Assembly: GCA_013396525.1 (NCBI GenBank)
Contig: VWYX01000758.1
Location: 47,432 to 111,431 of the forward strand
Reading direction: 5' to 3'
DNA length: 64,000 nucleotides
DNA from: Chaetorhynchus papuensis
Lineage: Eukaryota; Chordata; Aves; Passeriformes; Rhipiduridae
Shown: positions 49,521 to 61,700 of the stretch, piece by piece
Layout: the number at the start of each line of letters is the position of its first letter
Numbering within the stretch: position 1 is the stretch's first letter
The notes under the pieces: model-generated
Seen by the model: only the letters and a program-made list of their open reading frames with translations
Databases searched by the model: none
Told to the model about the DNA's origin: nothing
Position numbers and translations under genes: made by a program

Positions 49521-51029
49521 GTGAAGCTAAGGAAACCCTTGTGCCTGGATTTACCCGTTTCATTCAAGGAGGAGAAACATGAGAGTCCATTGTGCAACTG
49601 CTGGGGGTACATCAGCACTTTCTTAGCATCCCCCCTGAGGTTTCAAGAGCCTGTGCCAGGTCTGAGATGCTAAGCTAGAAATATCTTTGGAGGTAAATCA
49701 TTTGTTGTACAGATTTTAGCATTTCTATAAAAGACCAAGATGCTTTTCATTATACACACACCTACAATACCTTCAATATGCACATTTTAGGGCACCAAGT
49801 GGGATTAGGGATAATTCCCCTCCATCTGTGTAGCATCTGGTTGTACAGCTACCCAGTGCATTACAGGAGAGTCTTTCACCTTTGAATCCCCTGGGTATTT
49901 TGTCATTAATATCGTGAGGCTGCCATTTCAACACTATGTTTTTTCCTTCTAGTATTTGATGCAAGTCTTAGAAAAAAGGTAGTGAGCTTGACATTAGCTT
50001 TTGCAAAATGCACCTTCTCCCTGATAGAAATGTGTCCTTGCCCTACAAAGCCCAGTGAAATAAATGAGTGAACACACTTAACAATGTGGCTCATTTATGG
50101 GAGTGAGGGTCAGCCCATCATTTAGAAACAGTGAATCTATAATGTCTTGCTTTGTCGTTCTGAGTAATTTAGTCCCAGTAAGGATAGTGAAAAGCTGCAT
50201 TTACATTTGAAACACTTCTTGAGCAGGACTTCACAGAAATCATGGAACATCATTTAACAGTCCATTTTCCTGGCCTGTTTTCTTTCTCCACCCCCCAGCC
50301 CAGTGTTACTTTTCTGTAAACACATAAATCAGCATCATCTATATTCATTAGGTTACTCGATCTGTTCAGTGCAAAATTACCCGTTTTGCATGAGTCTTCC
50401 CCTTTCTGATTAATATAAATGACTTAAGTTAATTATGTTTCTCTTCATAGAAAAATATTTGTCAAACTGTAAAAGCATCAATAAAAATAAAAATGTAGAA
50501 TTTACAAGGGGACAGATGTGTAAACAAGATCAGGATGGCTCGTACCACACCCAAGTCTTATTTCAGAAGTGGCTACGGTCCCATCGAATCCAATCTCTGC
50601 CAAGGAGACCTTACCCTCAATTAGTTGAGAACACCAATTTGACCTGAGATTGATGAGGTCAGCAGAAAATAATTAACCTGCTCAGGTCTATACTATTAGT
50701 CTTGAGCAAACATGGGACCTTCTTCCTTCCTTGTGTCTGTTTACAAGAAATTTCACCTGAAAATCTCACAAAATCTTGCATGGGTTTAATGCATCAACAA
50801 GATCAACTTTACTTATTTGTTCCTTATGTTCCTAAACCTGGAAGGCTTCTGAAAATGTCAGTTCTCTGTAAGTTACCTCATCTACAACTCCCTGCTCAGT
50901 TTTTGCTCTCAGGAACACTCTGTAGCACAAAGGAGAAAGCATTACTGCTAAGCAACATTTGAGCTTTAGTTTCCTTTCCCTCATTTTTTTTCTAGGCATT
51001 CAACTGTTCTTCCTCATCTTTCTGATGGA

Positions 51030-51086
51030 ATTAAATAAATAAATATATAGAATAAAATAAATGGAATAGAATAAATAGAATAAATT
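51030..51086 (+). repeat. (AATAAA/GAATA)n imperfect microsatellite
   Basis: Starts with TTAAATAAATAAAT and continues with GAATAAAAT and GAATAGAATAAAT variants over about 57 bp. It is an interrupted 4-5 bp repeat. Confidence 0.9.
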
Positions 51087-52204
51087 CTACAGATGAGAAA
51101 AAAATAAACCAAAAAGAGAGATTTTTCCATCACAGACTGGGAAGCAGAAAGTCTGACTTTCACAGGAACAAGCCAGCCACATTCAAATCCCTCTGTGTCA
51201 GGACAAGGATAACTCTTCTGCATGCAGGAGTCACAAGAGGACTGGCAGCTCCATAGCCTGCAAACATGACCTGTCTTCCACTGGGACACCACTGCATTCT
51301 AAAATGAGTTATTTCCCATGAAGCAGGATGCAGAGTAAGTAGCAGATGGTAGAACCAAGCCCAAAGCCACTTTCTTTTAGTACCATTTGCAAGTGTATGT
51401 CAGGCTGCACCTGGACCCCATCATTGCACTGAGCAGCACAAAGCTGTGTGACATTCTCTTGAAACTGTTTGTCCACTGAGGGGAGCAGCATTCCCATTAG
51501 AAGCATGGATATATCCTATAGCCTCCTCGGGGACAGGAAACTTCCGAGGACCATTTCCAGAGTGAAGAAATGCAAAAGAGTATTTATTCATCTAAACACT
51601 TCTCTAGCCTCCAAACCCTGTCAAGCCAAGCTGATTATTAAGTCTGAGGATTTGGGATGGTTTGTATTTGTTCCAGCTCAGTTCTCCCATTCTTGCTTTA
51701 TTCCATCTGGCCAAAGCAGCTTTAAATCTGAGCAGGCCAATGTGCCTGACACTGGATTTACTCAGCCCAAAGCCAAAATGATTTTTGAAATCTAGTAAGG
51801 GAAGAAAAAATTCTTGGCTTCTGATTGACTTAATTTCCATTCAAGCAAAAAGTCCTCTGATTTGTAATTGAAAATCAGTTTTACCTTTCAGGGAAACAAG
51901 GCCCAGCATGAGTTTTCAGCTGGGGTCTTAGACAGGGAACTTTTGCTCAAGAAGCCACGTTTGTGACCTTTAATTTTCAGAGAAAGCTAAATGTAGAAGA
52001 TAGAAAAGCCCACACCCACACATCTGATAACAAATCTACGGTAACTGTTTCTAGCACAGACGTAGGTTTTCCTTCCTTACTGTGAAGTGGCACTTCTCCC
52101 TCTCTGATTGAATAGCTATTCATCACAGTCAGCCAGTGTTTACTGCACACAACTCTTTACCTCGATAGAGCCAGCTGTTCTAAAAATAATATGACAGAGC
52201 TGGT

Positions 52205-52230
52205 TTCTCTTTTTTTTCTTTTCTTTTTAA
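52205..52230 (+). repeat. Polypyrimidine run
   Basis: A T-rich tract with C interruptions. No exon-like open frame bounded by a donor follows it. Confidence 0.85.
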
Positions 52231-55200
52231 TTCTAGTCCCATTTATTCGTGCTCTCATAAGAAAATCCAATGACATGCTCTGCCATGATTAAATTGCACA
52301 CACACCCACTGATGCCACCACAGTCAAAAGTGGAGGGTCAACATGTCCAAAAATTATTTCTTTTCATCTGCACAGCTCCAGCACCACATGTGCCGGCCTT
52401 GCTACACGTGTGACAGAAATCAGCTATGTGCCACCGCAACAATCGACCTTCCTGGCTTTTTGGATAGCTGCTGCTACAGAATGATGCACATAGAAATCTG
52501 GGATGTCTTGGGCTGTGCCAATGGGCTGGGGCATGATTTGTAGAAAAAACAATCCAGTTTCCAAATCAGCGTGCTCACAGTTATGAGTTTAGAGAGAGAA
52601 CTAGAACTGGTAAGATGAGAGCTTCTGGTTTGGGGCCAGGAAACACCACACTGAACTAAAACACTACAAATAGGGATTTCATACCAGATGTGGCATGTTT
52701 TATCCCTAATCCTTGTAGACACTTTTCTCCACAGCTCCTAAAGCACATTTTGAAGAAAGGATTTTATAGTGGAGGTAGTTCTAGGGTACAGGAATACAGG
52801 ATGTGTTTTCAAAGGTACAACTGGGAGTAACACACCAAATTTGCCCCAACTTTCACCTGCAAAAACCTTCACAGACATGGCTTGTCCAGCTGCACAAATA
52901 ATATTGGCATCACAGCTGGCAACAGGATCAGATGCTGCTCCCTGCCCAGAGATCTCTCCACAGGAATACACTCTTCCTCTGCCTGGTTTCTAACACAACC
53001 CAAAGAGAGTATCTCTGCAGGTTCTTGCATCCCTCCAGCTTCTGATATAATTGATATTAATCTCCCAGTGTTGTAGATATTTGCAATGCACCAGATGGGC
53101 CATTGTTTAATTAATAGTGCTGCTTTCATTCAGTCTGAGCATGATTAAATGAAAACTCCATCTGTGAAAAACCAAAACCTGCAGGCAGAATGCAGGAGAG
53201 TGATGCTGCTACCAGCTTTGATGATTTTAAGAGAAGAGATCGTATGGGGTAAGGCTGTACTTCCTACCATTTTTATGCAGGAATAAGGTATGTTCTATCT
53301 CTAGGCTGACATTAAAACTTGGTATTAAAATAGCCAGGGACGGAAAGGGAAAAAGAGTGTGTGACTGGTGTTGGGAAGAGGAAAACAAGAAAGTGGGATG
53401 AGAAGGGAAACAGGAAGCCATGCTCTGCTTGACAGGATGAAACCCAGGGAGTAGTGGTGGACAAAGAAGGCCAGAAGTCGCCTTTTTGCCTTCAACATTT
53501 GGAGTTGATAGCTGAGTAAACATGACCTTGAAAACGACTTGTGGAGCCCCTGTTCCTATCCAATCTTACTCCTTTAACCTCTGCAGACCTCCCTGAAATT
53601 AAGATCCTTTGGCATTCCAGCACACACCATCATCCATCTCAGACATCCCATCCTTGGGAAGCAGCAGAGCACAACCCTGTTCACTTTTGCACTCAGAAAA
53701 TTAACCTGTGGCAGGTGAGAGAGCGCAGGAAGAAGGGCTGTCAGAGAAGGAGCTGGGCCCAGGGTGACCTGAAGCAGTTGGCCTGAGAGCACCACAGCCA
53801 TTCCAGCACCTGCCAGTGCCCTTGGGACTGGTCTGGTGGAATGCAGCACGTTTTTCATACCTGTGCACACCAGTCACTGTTCAAGGGTGTGGAAATGGCT
53901 TAGACCTCCATGCAGCCCAGCACTGTGCAGCCAAATGTGCCAGGGGCAATTTAGCTGCCCAAGTATAGTCCTCTAAATGCCTTTGGTACCTGGGACATCC
54001 ACACTAGACACCTGCCAGCCCTACATGAATGTCTTCAGTTTGTATCAATCTTTTGCAGGAAAATTATTTGCACTGCCTGTGGGTTTTGGGGGTAGTTTTC
54101 CCATAGTGCACAGTGCACACAGCCTAGGTAGCTTTCCTTCTGTTCCTGGCATACACCTTCCTCACTGCAATCTCTTGTTGTTCTTCTGAAACAAAAACAG
54201 GTGAGCTCTGAGGCTTGATTTCAGAGGGCCAAAAATAAATACCTTGTAAATTGTATGTTATTTCAGCCTCTGGCAACTGATCTGCATTGCAAATCACAGC
54301 ATGCTGCTGCTGCTGCTTCCAGCCCTTAGAGAGACTCCTTTAATCCAAATTAAGGGGTCTGAACACTGGGGCTGATAGAGGCTTGTTCTAAGCCTCCCTG
54401 ACAATTTAGAGCAAGGGTTGTTGTAAATACTGCCTTCAGCTCTTCCAGACTCAGAAGGAATTTGAACCTTGGTGTATATAGGTGCAGAAACTGCACCTGT
54501 ATACATAGAATTCATACAAACCATTGTTCACTTCCATGGAGAAATGAGATGTGATCTCAGAGCAATAAGGACCCAAAAGCCATCAATAGAGATTGACTCA
54601 GATTTTTGCACCTGCAGCAGAGCCCATGACCAGGGATGGTAAATCCTGAGCCTCCAAGATCAGTTCCATTCACAGTAAATTAAGATGTCACTAAAGGGGA
54701 TGGAAATTTCTGGATCCTTTGTTGATTCTGAAGCCATAGAGGAAGGCTTTTAACTTAGAGATCAGCAGAACATAAGTGGCTGCACATGGATCCTGCAAAA
54801 ATTCCAAATCCTGGACTGAGACTGCTTCACTGTATTTACTCACTGCCTCTATACCCAGCTGTTAGGTTCTAACAGCTCTAGACTGTCACCAAGAAGCCAG
54901 ACAAAAAAAAATTGTATTAAAAAGATTTGTTACAATTTCTACAACTTATGTAAGTTTAAGAAGTCTGAATAGGCTGGATATCAGATTGATTTAGGGACAA
55001 ACATGCTAACATGCACACACTGTGAACAATCAGGAGATCAGGACCAGAAACCAGACCATTTGTCAATGTAGTATTTTCCAGACTGTGCTCTGCTTCTGTA
55101 GCCCCAGGAACTTCCTTTATAAACCAAACAAGTAAATGAGCACTTGTTGGAAGGTGATAAACAGATATCTATACTAAAGTCATGCTTCCCAGGCAAAATA

Positions 55201-55476
55201 GGAAACTAAACCTACAAATTCAAATGTTCTACTGGGAAGTTCCAGCCCAACTATGGTCCTCCCCTAAGAATGTGCATGGATTTCCAAATGATTTCAAGTT
55301 TGTATGCTCCCAGAACTGTCCCTAAGGCTTCCCATCTGGCATCATTCCTAACCCTCCTTCAGCTTGTTTTCTTTTCCCCTCCTGTGTAATTTTATTTCAA
55401 AGAATTAATTACTGTCATCTTACATTATCCTTGACTCATTACTTCCAGATTGTTCTATTACTTTTTTTTCCCCCAG

Positions 55477-55527
55477 CTACACACAGAGTGTTGTGGCTGT
55501 TACTGAAATGGAGCCAGCAACCACAGG
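55477..55527 (+). other. Candidate small exon with strong splice sites
   Basis: The acceptor is a long polypyrimidine tract, ATTACTTTTTTTTCCCCCAG, and the donor is ACAGG|GTAAGC; both are close to consensus. The 51 nt between them are open in one frame only, reading YTQSVVAVTEMEPATTG, with phase 2 at both ends, so the exon could be skipped without a frameshift. Small symmetric exons of this kind are often alternatively spliced microexon-like segments. Thr/Val-rich content would suit an extracellular linker, but that is speculation. It cannot directly follow the 44978-45043 candidate, which is phase 0. No gene family is recognised. Confidence 0.35.
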
Positions 55528-58500
55528 GTAAGCAGACCCCCATCTGTACAATCAAGGACTTTAAAGACAGAAAAGCCTTGACAGTTTTTATCCAGTTCTT
55601 CATTTTGTCTCCTGAAAGGATGTTCCTCTTTTCTGTATGTTCCCTCTTAAAACATTTCCCAGTTTTCCTCTGACTGACTTCATATTCTCCAAGCATCTGA
55701 TTTCAGTCTTTTTTGCTTCAGTCCTGCACTAACAGATTTCCTTATAAGATGCTCCCTGCTATTTGGACTGACTACTCTTTTCCTTACTCTTCCCACAGTC
55801 TGGTTCACCTCTCTTCCCAAATGGAAGCGGGTAACTATCATTACCCTCATCACACAGATAGGTTGGGGAAGGAAGAGACATGAAGCTGCAGAGAGGAGAG
55901 CAGATACCACAGCTCCCGTCCACCAGCAGTGATACAGACACAGCCCTGCCACCTCCCAGCACCAGCTCCTTCATTGCAGCTGTAAAGTGCCATGTACAAC
56001 CCATAGCCCTCTGACAGCAGGCTCCTGCCTCACTTTCCCCAGCAGCGAGGCCTCTGTCTTGCCCTCAGTCTCATGGCAGTGGTCACTGTCCCATGCCAGG
56101 ATGTCACACACCACTCGTGTGCAAGGGGAGCGTTTTGCATGACTCCTTCTGGCAGATACATTGCCAGCACTGGACTTCATCTAACAGGTTAGAAGAGAAG
56201 GTGAATGAGAAGTTTGCCTTATTTGTAGTTATACCACTTCTCAGCCATGAATGTAGGATATGTCCTTGACCCTATTTATCTAATTCCCAGTCCTTCTGGA
56301 GAACTGCTGTGGTCTAGAATCGGACTGCATGGAGAGACTTTCCATTTTGCAGGCCTGCTGTAGTTTCTGCAAGAGCTGACTGACAGGATTAAAGAGCTTG
56401 TTTTATCCCAGCCCAGAGTTCATAGGACACCTCTACCTTTTTCTGCAAATAATGACTGAGATTATTAAGACAGAGATATGATACAACTGTGTTGCAAAGA
56501 AAATGCGTGATCAAAACAGCACCCCATGTAGTGCTACACTGCAAAGCTCTGTGAGGAGGATAACAGGATCACAGTCCTGCTGCGTGAAACCAATCTCCTC
56601 GCATGATCTGCCCATCAGAGCACAAAAGTCACCACTAGCCACTCATGGAAGGTGAAGTACCATTCAAAATTACACTTGCTGTGGGACTTGCAGCAGCTGC
56701 ACCTCATCGGCAATCACCACATGCACCTTGAGTTCTGTTCTGTCTCAAGCAAAACAGTGGTTAAACAAAACTCATGAAAGCAAACATTTTCCCTATTTTG
56801 CTCTGCGTGTGTGCTTGTGTTGATGAATCATTCATCAACTAGTCAAAGGATTCGATATTCATAAGCAGGGACTGAAGATGCAAAAATAAAGGGAAGGGAA
56901 TATTCCCAAGCTCCACTCATATTGCAGTCTCATCCTACTTATAAATTGCTTCTTGCTCCAGGTTTTCCTAGTCTTTCAAATGTGGCCATCTCTCATACAC
57001 ACCTTTCCTGCAGGCTTTAATAAACAGCGAAATACAAATGTTAATATTTCAGCCATCATCATTCTAAAGCTCATTAAATTTCAAATACCAGGTTCATCTG
57101 AGATGAATGAGACAGTGTCTTGCAGGTACCAGGTTATTTGTGGGAACAGAATGGCATTACAGTATTGGTTATACCCTGCTCATATTTTGAAGATTTTTTT
57201 CCCAATGGCACAGGCAAGAGACTAAAATTTTATGTGTTTATATATCATGTATCCTAATCGAAAATGAGATTCTTGGACAGAAGAAGAAAGCATCAGGGAA
57301 AAGTACTGACTTTCTCCAAACATGCACAATTCAAGTCATGTTTATAAATCTTTGCCAGTTAGTACAAATAAATAATTTCCAAAATGTAATTTGTTCACAA
57401 ATGGCTTACTTTGGTTCCCAGACACTTGTGATGTGTGAATAGTCATATGGCATAATTTTTGTTCTTGGACTCAATGACTGAAACTTGTATGTGAGATATG
57501 CCTCCAAAAACGAGGCCAGTGAATGACAAATAGCAAATAACTCATTTCCAGAATGTATTCTTCAACCATTTAAAATTTGCAAACATTTTCATAAATTCCC
57601 AGCAGTCAGTGGGATATTGGTGACTAATGAGTTGCAGTGCCTCTGCAAATAGCCATGAATCTCGTTCAGGAGGAGAGAGTCATCCAGATTTCATCATTAT
57701 TCAGCCAGCTGTAGCACACAATAACTCTGGAGCAACCCACTAAATTCCAGAGGAAGGTTGATCATCTCTGGCAACAATGTGTAAAACAGTCTGGGTTAAA
57801 TTATCAAATGCTGATTCAATCTGCAAAGGCTGAGCCCAGATTCCCTGTGTTTGGAAAATTAACTAGCAAAGGCAAAATCAAACACTGCTAGAAAAAGACA
57901 TGCACGTTTCTTACACCCAAGAGAAACGGAGATAGCAAGACTTTTTTGAGTTGAACCTGCACAAACTGGGTGTAGAACCCTGGAGTTGGGTTTGTAAGTC
58001 TTTTTTTTGCACATATATCCACCTAAAAGATGATGGAAGACCATTCTTTTTCAAATACATTCTTTATCCTTTAGAAACACAGAATATATATTTTGCATTT
58101 TAGCCTTCCTACACAGGTGAGAAAAGTGCCTAATACACTCTCCTCCTGAGCAAAACTAACAGAGAAAATACATACCCTTAGGAAATCATATTCCATACAT
58201 CTATCCCACAAGAGGCAGAGGCAGCAGAATGCTCCAAGTGTTTGGATAGCGCTTCCAGAAATTCACCAGAGGCCAATAGAACAGCAGTGTTTATTTAATA
58301 ACAGAAGCACTCAACCAACACAGCTAGGCAGGGTAATTAGCACAGAAACAGCTGTAGTCACAAGGGGGAAGGTGGATTCATGGGACAATGTGATGCTGTG
58401 GTTGCAGTATTCTCTGTGGGACCCCAGAAAGTGACAAGATAAGAATTAGAGCTTATGAATCTAAGAAGAAAAAAAAAAAGGTGGCTGGGTCTTTATGACT

Positions 58501-59284
58501 TAGTGCATCAAAAGTCACTTTCCTAAAGTAAGAGAAGCAGATGGACTAACATCACCATGACATCTTTTGGGCTCTGAAGATAGGAATAGGATGGGGAAAA
58601 TGGCCTGATCCCCCAGGTACTCCAGCTCAGCTCTGCTGTAAAAAAAAGCATAGGAAAGGGGTCAGGATGCATTTACCTTAGGGAGATAAAACAGAGGGCA
58701 TGAGGTGTGTCTGCAGGTGAGGGTGGAAGCAGGGAAGCCCACAGGGTGACTCACACCATCTGAATTAGTCTTCAGAGAATTCCCATGTCTTTCCCAGTAC
58801 ACTGCATAATTCTCCATTTGCCGAAGTCTCTTCACCAAGCTGGCCTTGTGGGTGCACAGAGACGATCTTGGAAATACTCCAGGCTTTTCTCTTTTCTTAT
58901 CACCAGCAGAAAACACAGCCCTCCCTGCAGACACATCTCTCTGTGTAAGCAGAGAAGTAGGAGATACCCCAGGGTACCCAGCCACATAGGCACCTTTTGC
59001 AAGCCAAAATTTTCAAAGGGGCTTGTGACTTTTGTGTTTCATTTTATGAACACTTTTATTACAGTTATCAGAGGTCCCTCCAATGCTAAGGAATTGTGAT
59101 CTGCAAATTCAAGGGGTGCTTGCCCTCTTGCAGGTTTAGCAATACTACCCAGAGAACTGACACAGCAGAAGCAGCAGAAGCTTTGGGCCCAGACACCTGT
59201 CTGCTCTGAGTTGGCAGGAAGCTTTTCAAACCAGTGGAAATCCCCAGTTTACACCAGGCGGGGATGCAACTTTATCAGCTTTGG
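55528..59284. other. Unique non-coding sequence
   Basis: No repeat family recognised. The region 55.8-56.2 kb is moderately GC-rich with antisense frame pairs lacking domains. A near-perfect 21-bp palindrome lies at 56819-56839. An A run occurs at about 58469-58479. Confidence 0.5.
56819..56839. repeat. Perfect 10-bp-arm palindrome
   Basis: GTTGATGAAT, a single C, then ATTCATCAAC: the two arms are exact reverse complements. TGAT/ATCA half-sites are recognised by PBX/TALE-type homeodomain proteins, and TGATGAAT-type repeats can bind dimers. A symmetric protein-binding site is possible; a chance palindrome is not excluded. Confidence 0.95.
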
Positions 59285-59449
59285 TGTTGTGTGGCAAGGT
59301 TTTGGTGGCAGGGGGGACTACATGTGTGACTTCCGTGAGGAGCTCCTACATCTGCCATGTCTGTCACAGTCAATGCCATCTGCCAAGACAGATCCACTGC
59401 TGGCCAAGGCTGAGCCCATCAGTGACAGTGGTAGCAGCTCCAGGATAAT

Positions 59450-59458
59450 ATATTTAAG
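59450..59458 (+). promoter_or_regulatory. TATA-like box of the LTR promoter
   Basis: ATATATTTAAG sits at the expected place in the first third of the LTR, upstream of the purine-rich R/U5-like part. It is the probable core promoter of the original element. Activity today is unknown. Confidence 0.45.
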
Positions 59459-60030
59459 TTGGAGAGGGAAAAAACCATTGTGCAACAGCAGCTGGAGAGA
59501 GGAGTGAGAGCATGTGGGAGAGAAACAATGGTGCAGACAGCAAGGTCTGTGAAGAAGCAGGAAGAGGTTCTCAAGGCACCAGCACAGAGATTCCCCTGCA
59601 GCCTGTGGTACAGACAGTGCATGGTACAGTCCCCTGCAGCCCTTGGAGGTTCACACTGGAGCAGGTGCATCCACGTGTACACTGTGAAGGACCCCACACC
59701 AGGGCAGGTGGATGCCCAAAGGAGGCAGTGACCCTATGGGAAACCCATGCTGGAGCAGAATCTTGTCAGGAGCCCACAGGGAAAGAATTGCACTCTGCAT
59801 AAGGGACTCCCACTGAAGCAGAGGTAGAGTGTGAGGAGTTCTCTCCCTGAGGAGGAAGGAGCAGCAGAGATGTGTGATGAACTGACCACAACCCTCATTC
59901 CCTGTCCCCTTGTGCAATTGAGGAGGTCACAAAAATCAGGAGTAAAGTTAAGGACAGATAAAGGAAGGGGTGGGGGAAAGGTGTTTTAAGATTTAGTTTT
60001 ATTTCTTATTACCCTATTCTGATCTGATTG

Positions 60031-60036
60031 GTAATA
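60031..60036 (+). terminator. LTR poly(A) signal AATAAA
   Basis: AATAAA within GGTAATAAATTAAAC, in the conserved position near the 3' part of the LTR. It would direct polyadenylation of element transcripts. Confidence 0.6.
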
Positions 60037-60218
60037 AATTAAACTAATTTCCCCAAGTCTGTTTTGCCCGTGACAGTAATCTCTGGGTGATCTCTCCCTG
60101 CCCTTATCTTGACCCACAAACCTTTTGTTCTATTTTTTCTCCTGTGTCCAGCTGATGAGGGGAGTGATAGAGCAGCTTTGGTGGACACCTGGCATCCAGT
60201 CAGGGTCATCCCACCACA

Positions 60219-61055
60219 TCATTTTCTCAGGTTTTCTCCAGCAAATGCATCTATTATACTATTTAGGGGAAGCAGCTAGAGAATACTGCTGCATGGACTG
60301 ATGTTCTTTAGATGTGGGTACAGCTGCAGCTCCCTCATCTTTGTAAGATCAAGCTGCTCAAAGAGGTTTTACGCTGTATCTAGACCAGCTGTATGCTTCC
60401 CTGGGGGAACCCTCATTTTTCCTGCTCTTACCCAAGTAACTGTTTTCCCCTCCAAGAAAGAGCCATTGTTACCACTCAGGATAGGACTAAGGACTATCTT
60501 AGTGGCCAGCTGGTCATCAGCATGGCTGTGTGCCCTGCCTGTCCTCCTGCCACAGAGCTGACCTGCAGACAACAGTTTTCATATTTAGCACCCAAATGTG
60601 ATCAAGCCCAGGGAATCTTGAAGTCCATTCAGCATGTAATGCGAAGATGGCCTTAAATTATGGGATAGACTGGGACGATGCAGCTTGGAGAGAACAGGGC
60701 CAGAAAGTGGCACTCATTTAGCATCATCTTTGGCATTTATTTAAGGGGAGACAAATTCTTTTTCCAGGAAAACCAGAGGACACAGAGAAAGAACCCATGC
60801 TGCTGTAAAAAGTACAGTAGGTAATACAACAGCTTCCTTCTCAGGTCTTTCCTTTAAGCTGTCAAGATAAGGATGCTACCATAAAATTATATTTGTGCCT
60901 ACAAAAAGTAGCCTGCATTTCCAGTGGGGTTTGGTTCTCTTTCATTTTGCATTAAAGCAGCAAGAAAAAGATTGTTGCAACTGAAGTCATCTTGCTTTGA
61001 GATTAATTTAGAAGTTATTATTTACCCCAAGTCTGTGGCTCTGCCTGAAGCCTCC
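60219..61055. other. Unique non-coding sequence
   Basis: About 840 bp between the LTR and the A-rich segment. Frames at 60301-60656 overlap on both strands and have no domain. Confidence 0.5.
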
Positions 61056-61700
61056 TGTTGTGGTTCAGCCAGAGAAACAGGGACTGTGGAGAGAAAAGGA
61101 ACTTTATGCTGGAAGACAAAGCGGTGTAAAAGCAGAAGACCCTGAGAACTCATCATGGCTCATGCTATGCTCTGCATCCAAGGGAAAAGAAAAAAACAAA
61201 CAAACAAACAAACAAACAAAAAACCACAAAAACCAAACAAACAAAAAAAAACCAAACCGAACCAAAACAAACAAATAAACAAACAAAACAAAACAAAAAC
61301 AAAAAAAGCCCCAAAGCATTTTAAAAGGCTGGGAACAGCACAGAGAAAGGAGCTGAGCTGGTGGAAACAAGCCCATGTCAATGTGACAGGCCACCAGGTT
61401 GCGGGACACAATGTAGGTAGTGATGGACATCACAGCCATACCAAAAGTCCCAAACTCTGAGCACTCCACCACACTCTCAGAAAAAATTAATTCCTTCCCA
61501 AAGGACAACACCACCCAAACCAACTGGAAGCAAAGATGCATAGATACAGGGGTTGAAAATACAGCAGAGATGTCCAGCTCTGGTGATCACTTGCTGGACA
61601 GAGCACCTATCCAAAATTTCCATAGAGGCTAAAATCTGGCACTGAGATCCTCCATTTAACAATACCTACCAGAAACAGATAACAATGCACTTTGACCCCT
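61056..61700 (-). mobile_element. Possible diverged LTR, minus strand
   Basis: TGTTGTGGTTCAGCC at its left edge resembles the terminal motif of avian LTRs read in reverse (compare TGTCATGGTTTAA at 41596). AACTTTATGC nearby could be a reverse poly(A) signal variant. The right edge, near AACAATGCAC at about 61690, is a guess. The interior is not recognised, and a (CAAA)-rich tract splits it. It could equally be unrelated unique sequence. Confidence 0.22.
61191..61311 (+). repeat. (CAAA)n low-complexity tract
   Basis: About 120 bp of almost pure A and C with CAAA as the main unit, drifting to CCAAAC and AACAAAAC variants. On the minus strand it reads as a hydrophobic Phe/Val/Leu/Cys string, which explains the 145-codon frame at 61104-61541. 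Confidence 0.95.

Larger units (their letters stand above)
49521..55476. other. Unique non-coding sequence
   Basis: No interspersed repeat family recognised over about 6 kb. It contains an (AATAAA)n-type microsatellite at 51030-51086 and a T/C tract near 52205-52230. Enhancer-like AT-rich patches lie at 50280-50440 and 52130-52310. A cysteine-rich short frame at 52343-52543 is not supported as a gene. Confidence 0.5.
59285..60218 (+). mobile_element. Solo ERV LTR, plus strand
   Basis: The element begins TGTTGTGTGGCAAGGTTTTG and ends '..cagggtcatcccaccaca'. Inside are landmarks of a common songbird-type LTR: 'gccaaggctgagcccatcag', an ATATTTAAG TATA-like box, 'gagattcccctgcagcc', the run of 'ctggagcag' units, 'tgattggtaataaattaaac' with an AATAAA poly(A) signal near 60031, 'tctgttttgcccgtgac' and 'tgatagagcagctttggtgg'. 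It is about 934 bp with fewer internal 'ccacgctggagcag' units than I remember for long family members. No gag-pol-env sequence adjoins, so it is a solo LTR. The subfamily name is not certain, and no target-site duplication is evident. Confidence 0.9.

Noticed and set aside
52343..52543. Cysteine-rich 66-codon frame, considered as a small secreted peptide
   Set aside because: No signal peptide (start is MSKNYFFSSAQ), Cys spacing fits no known family, and a TGCACAG acceptor reading gives no donor or poly(A) support.
61104..61541. Hydrophobic 145-codon minus-strand frame resembling a membrane protein
   Set aside because: Its Phe/Val/Leu/Cys segments come from translating the (CAAA)n tract in reverse.
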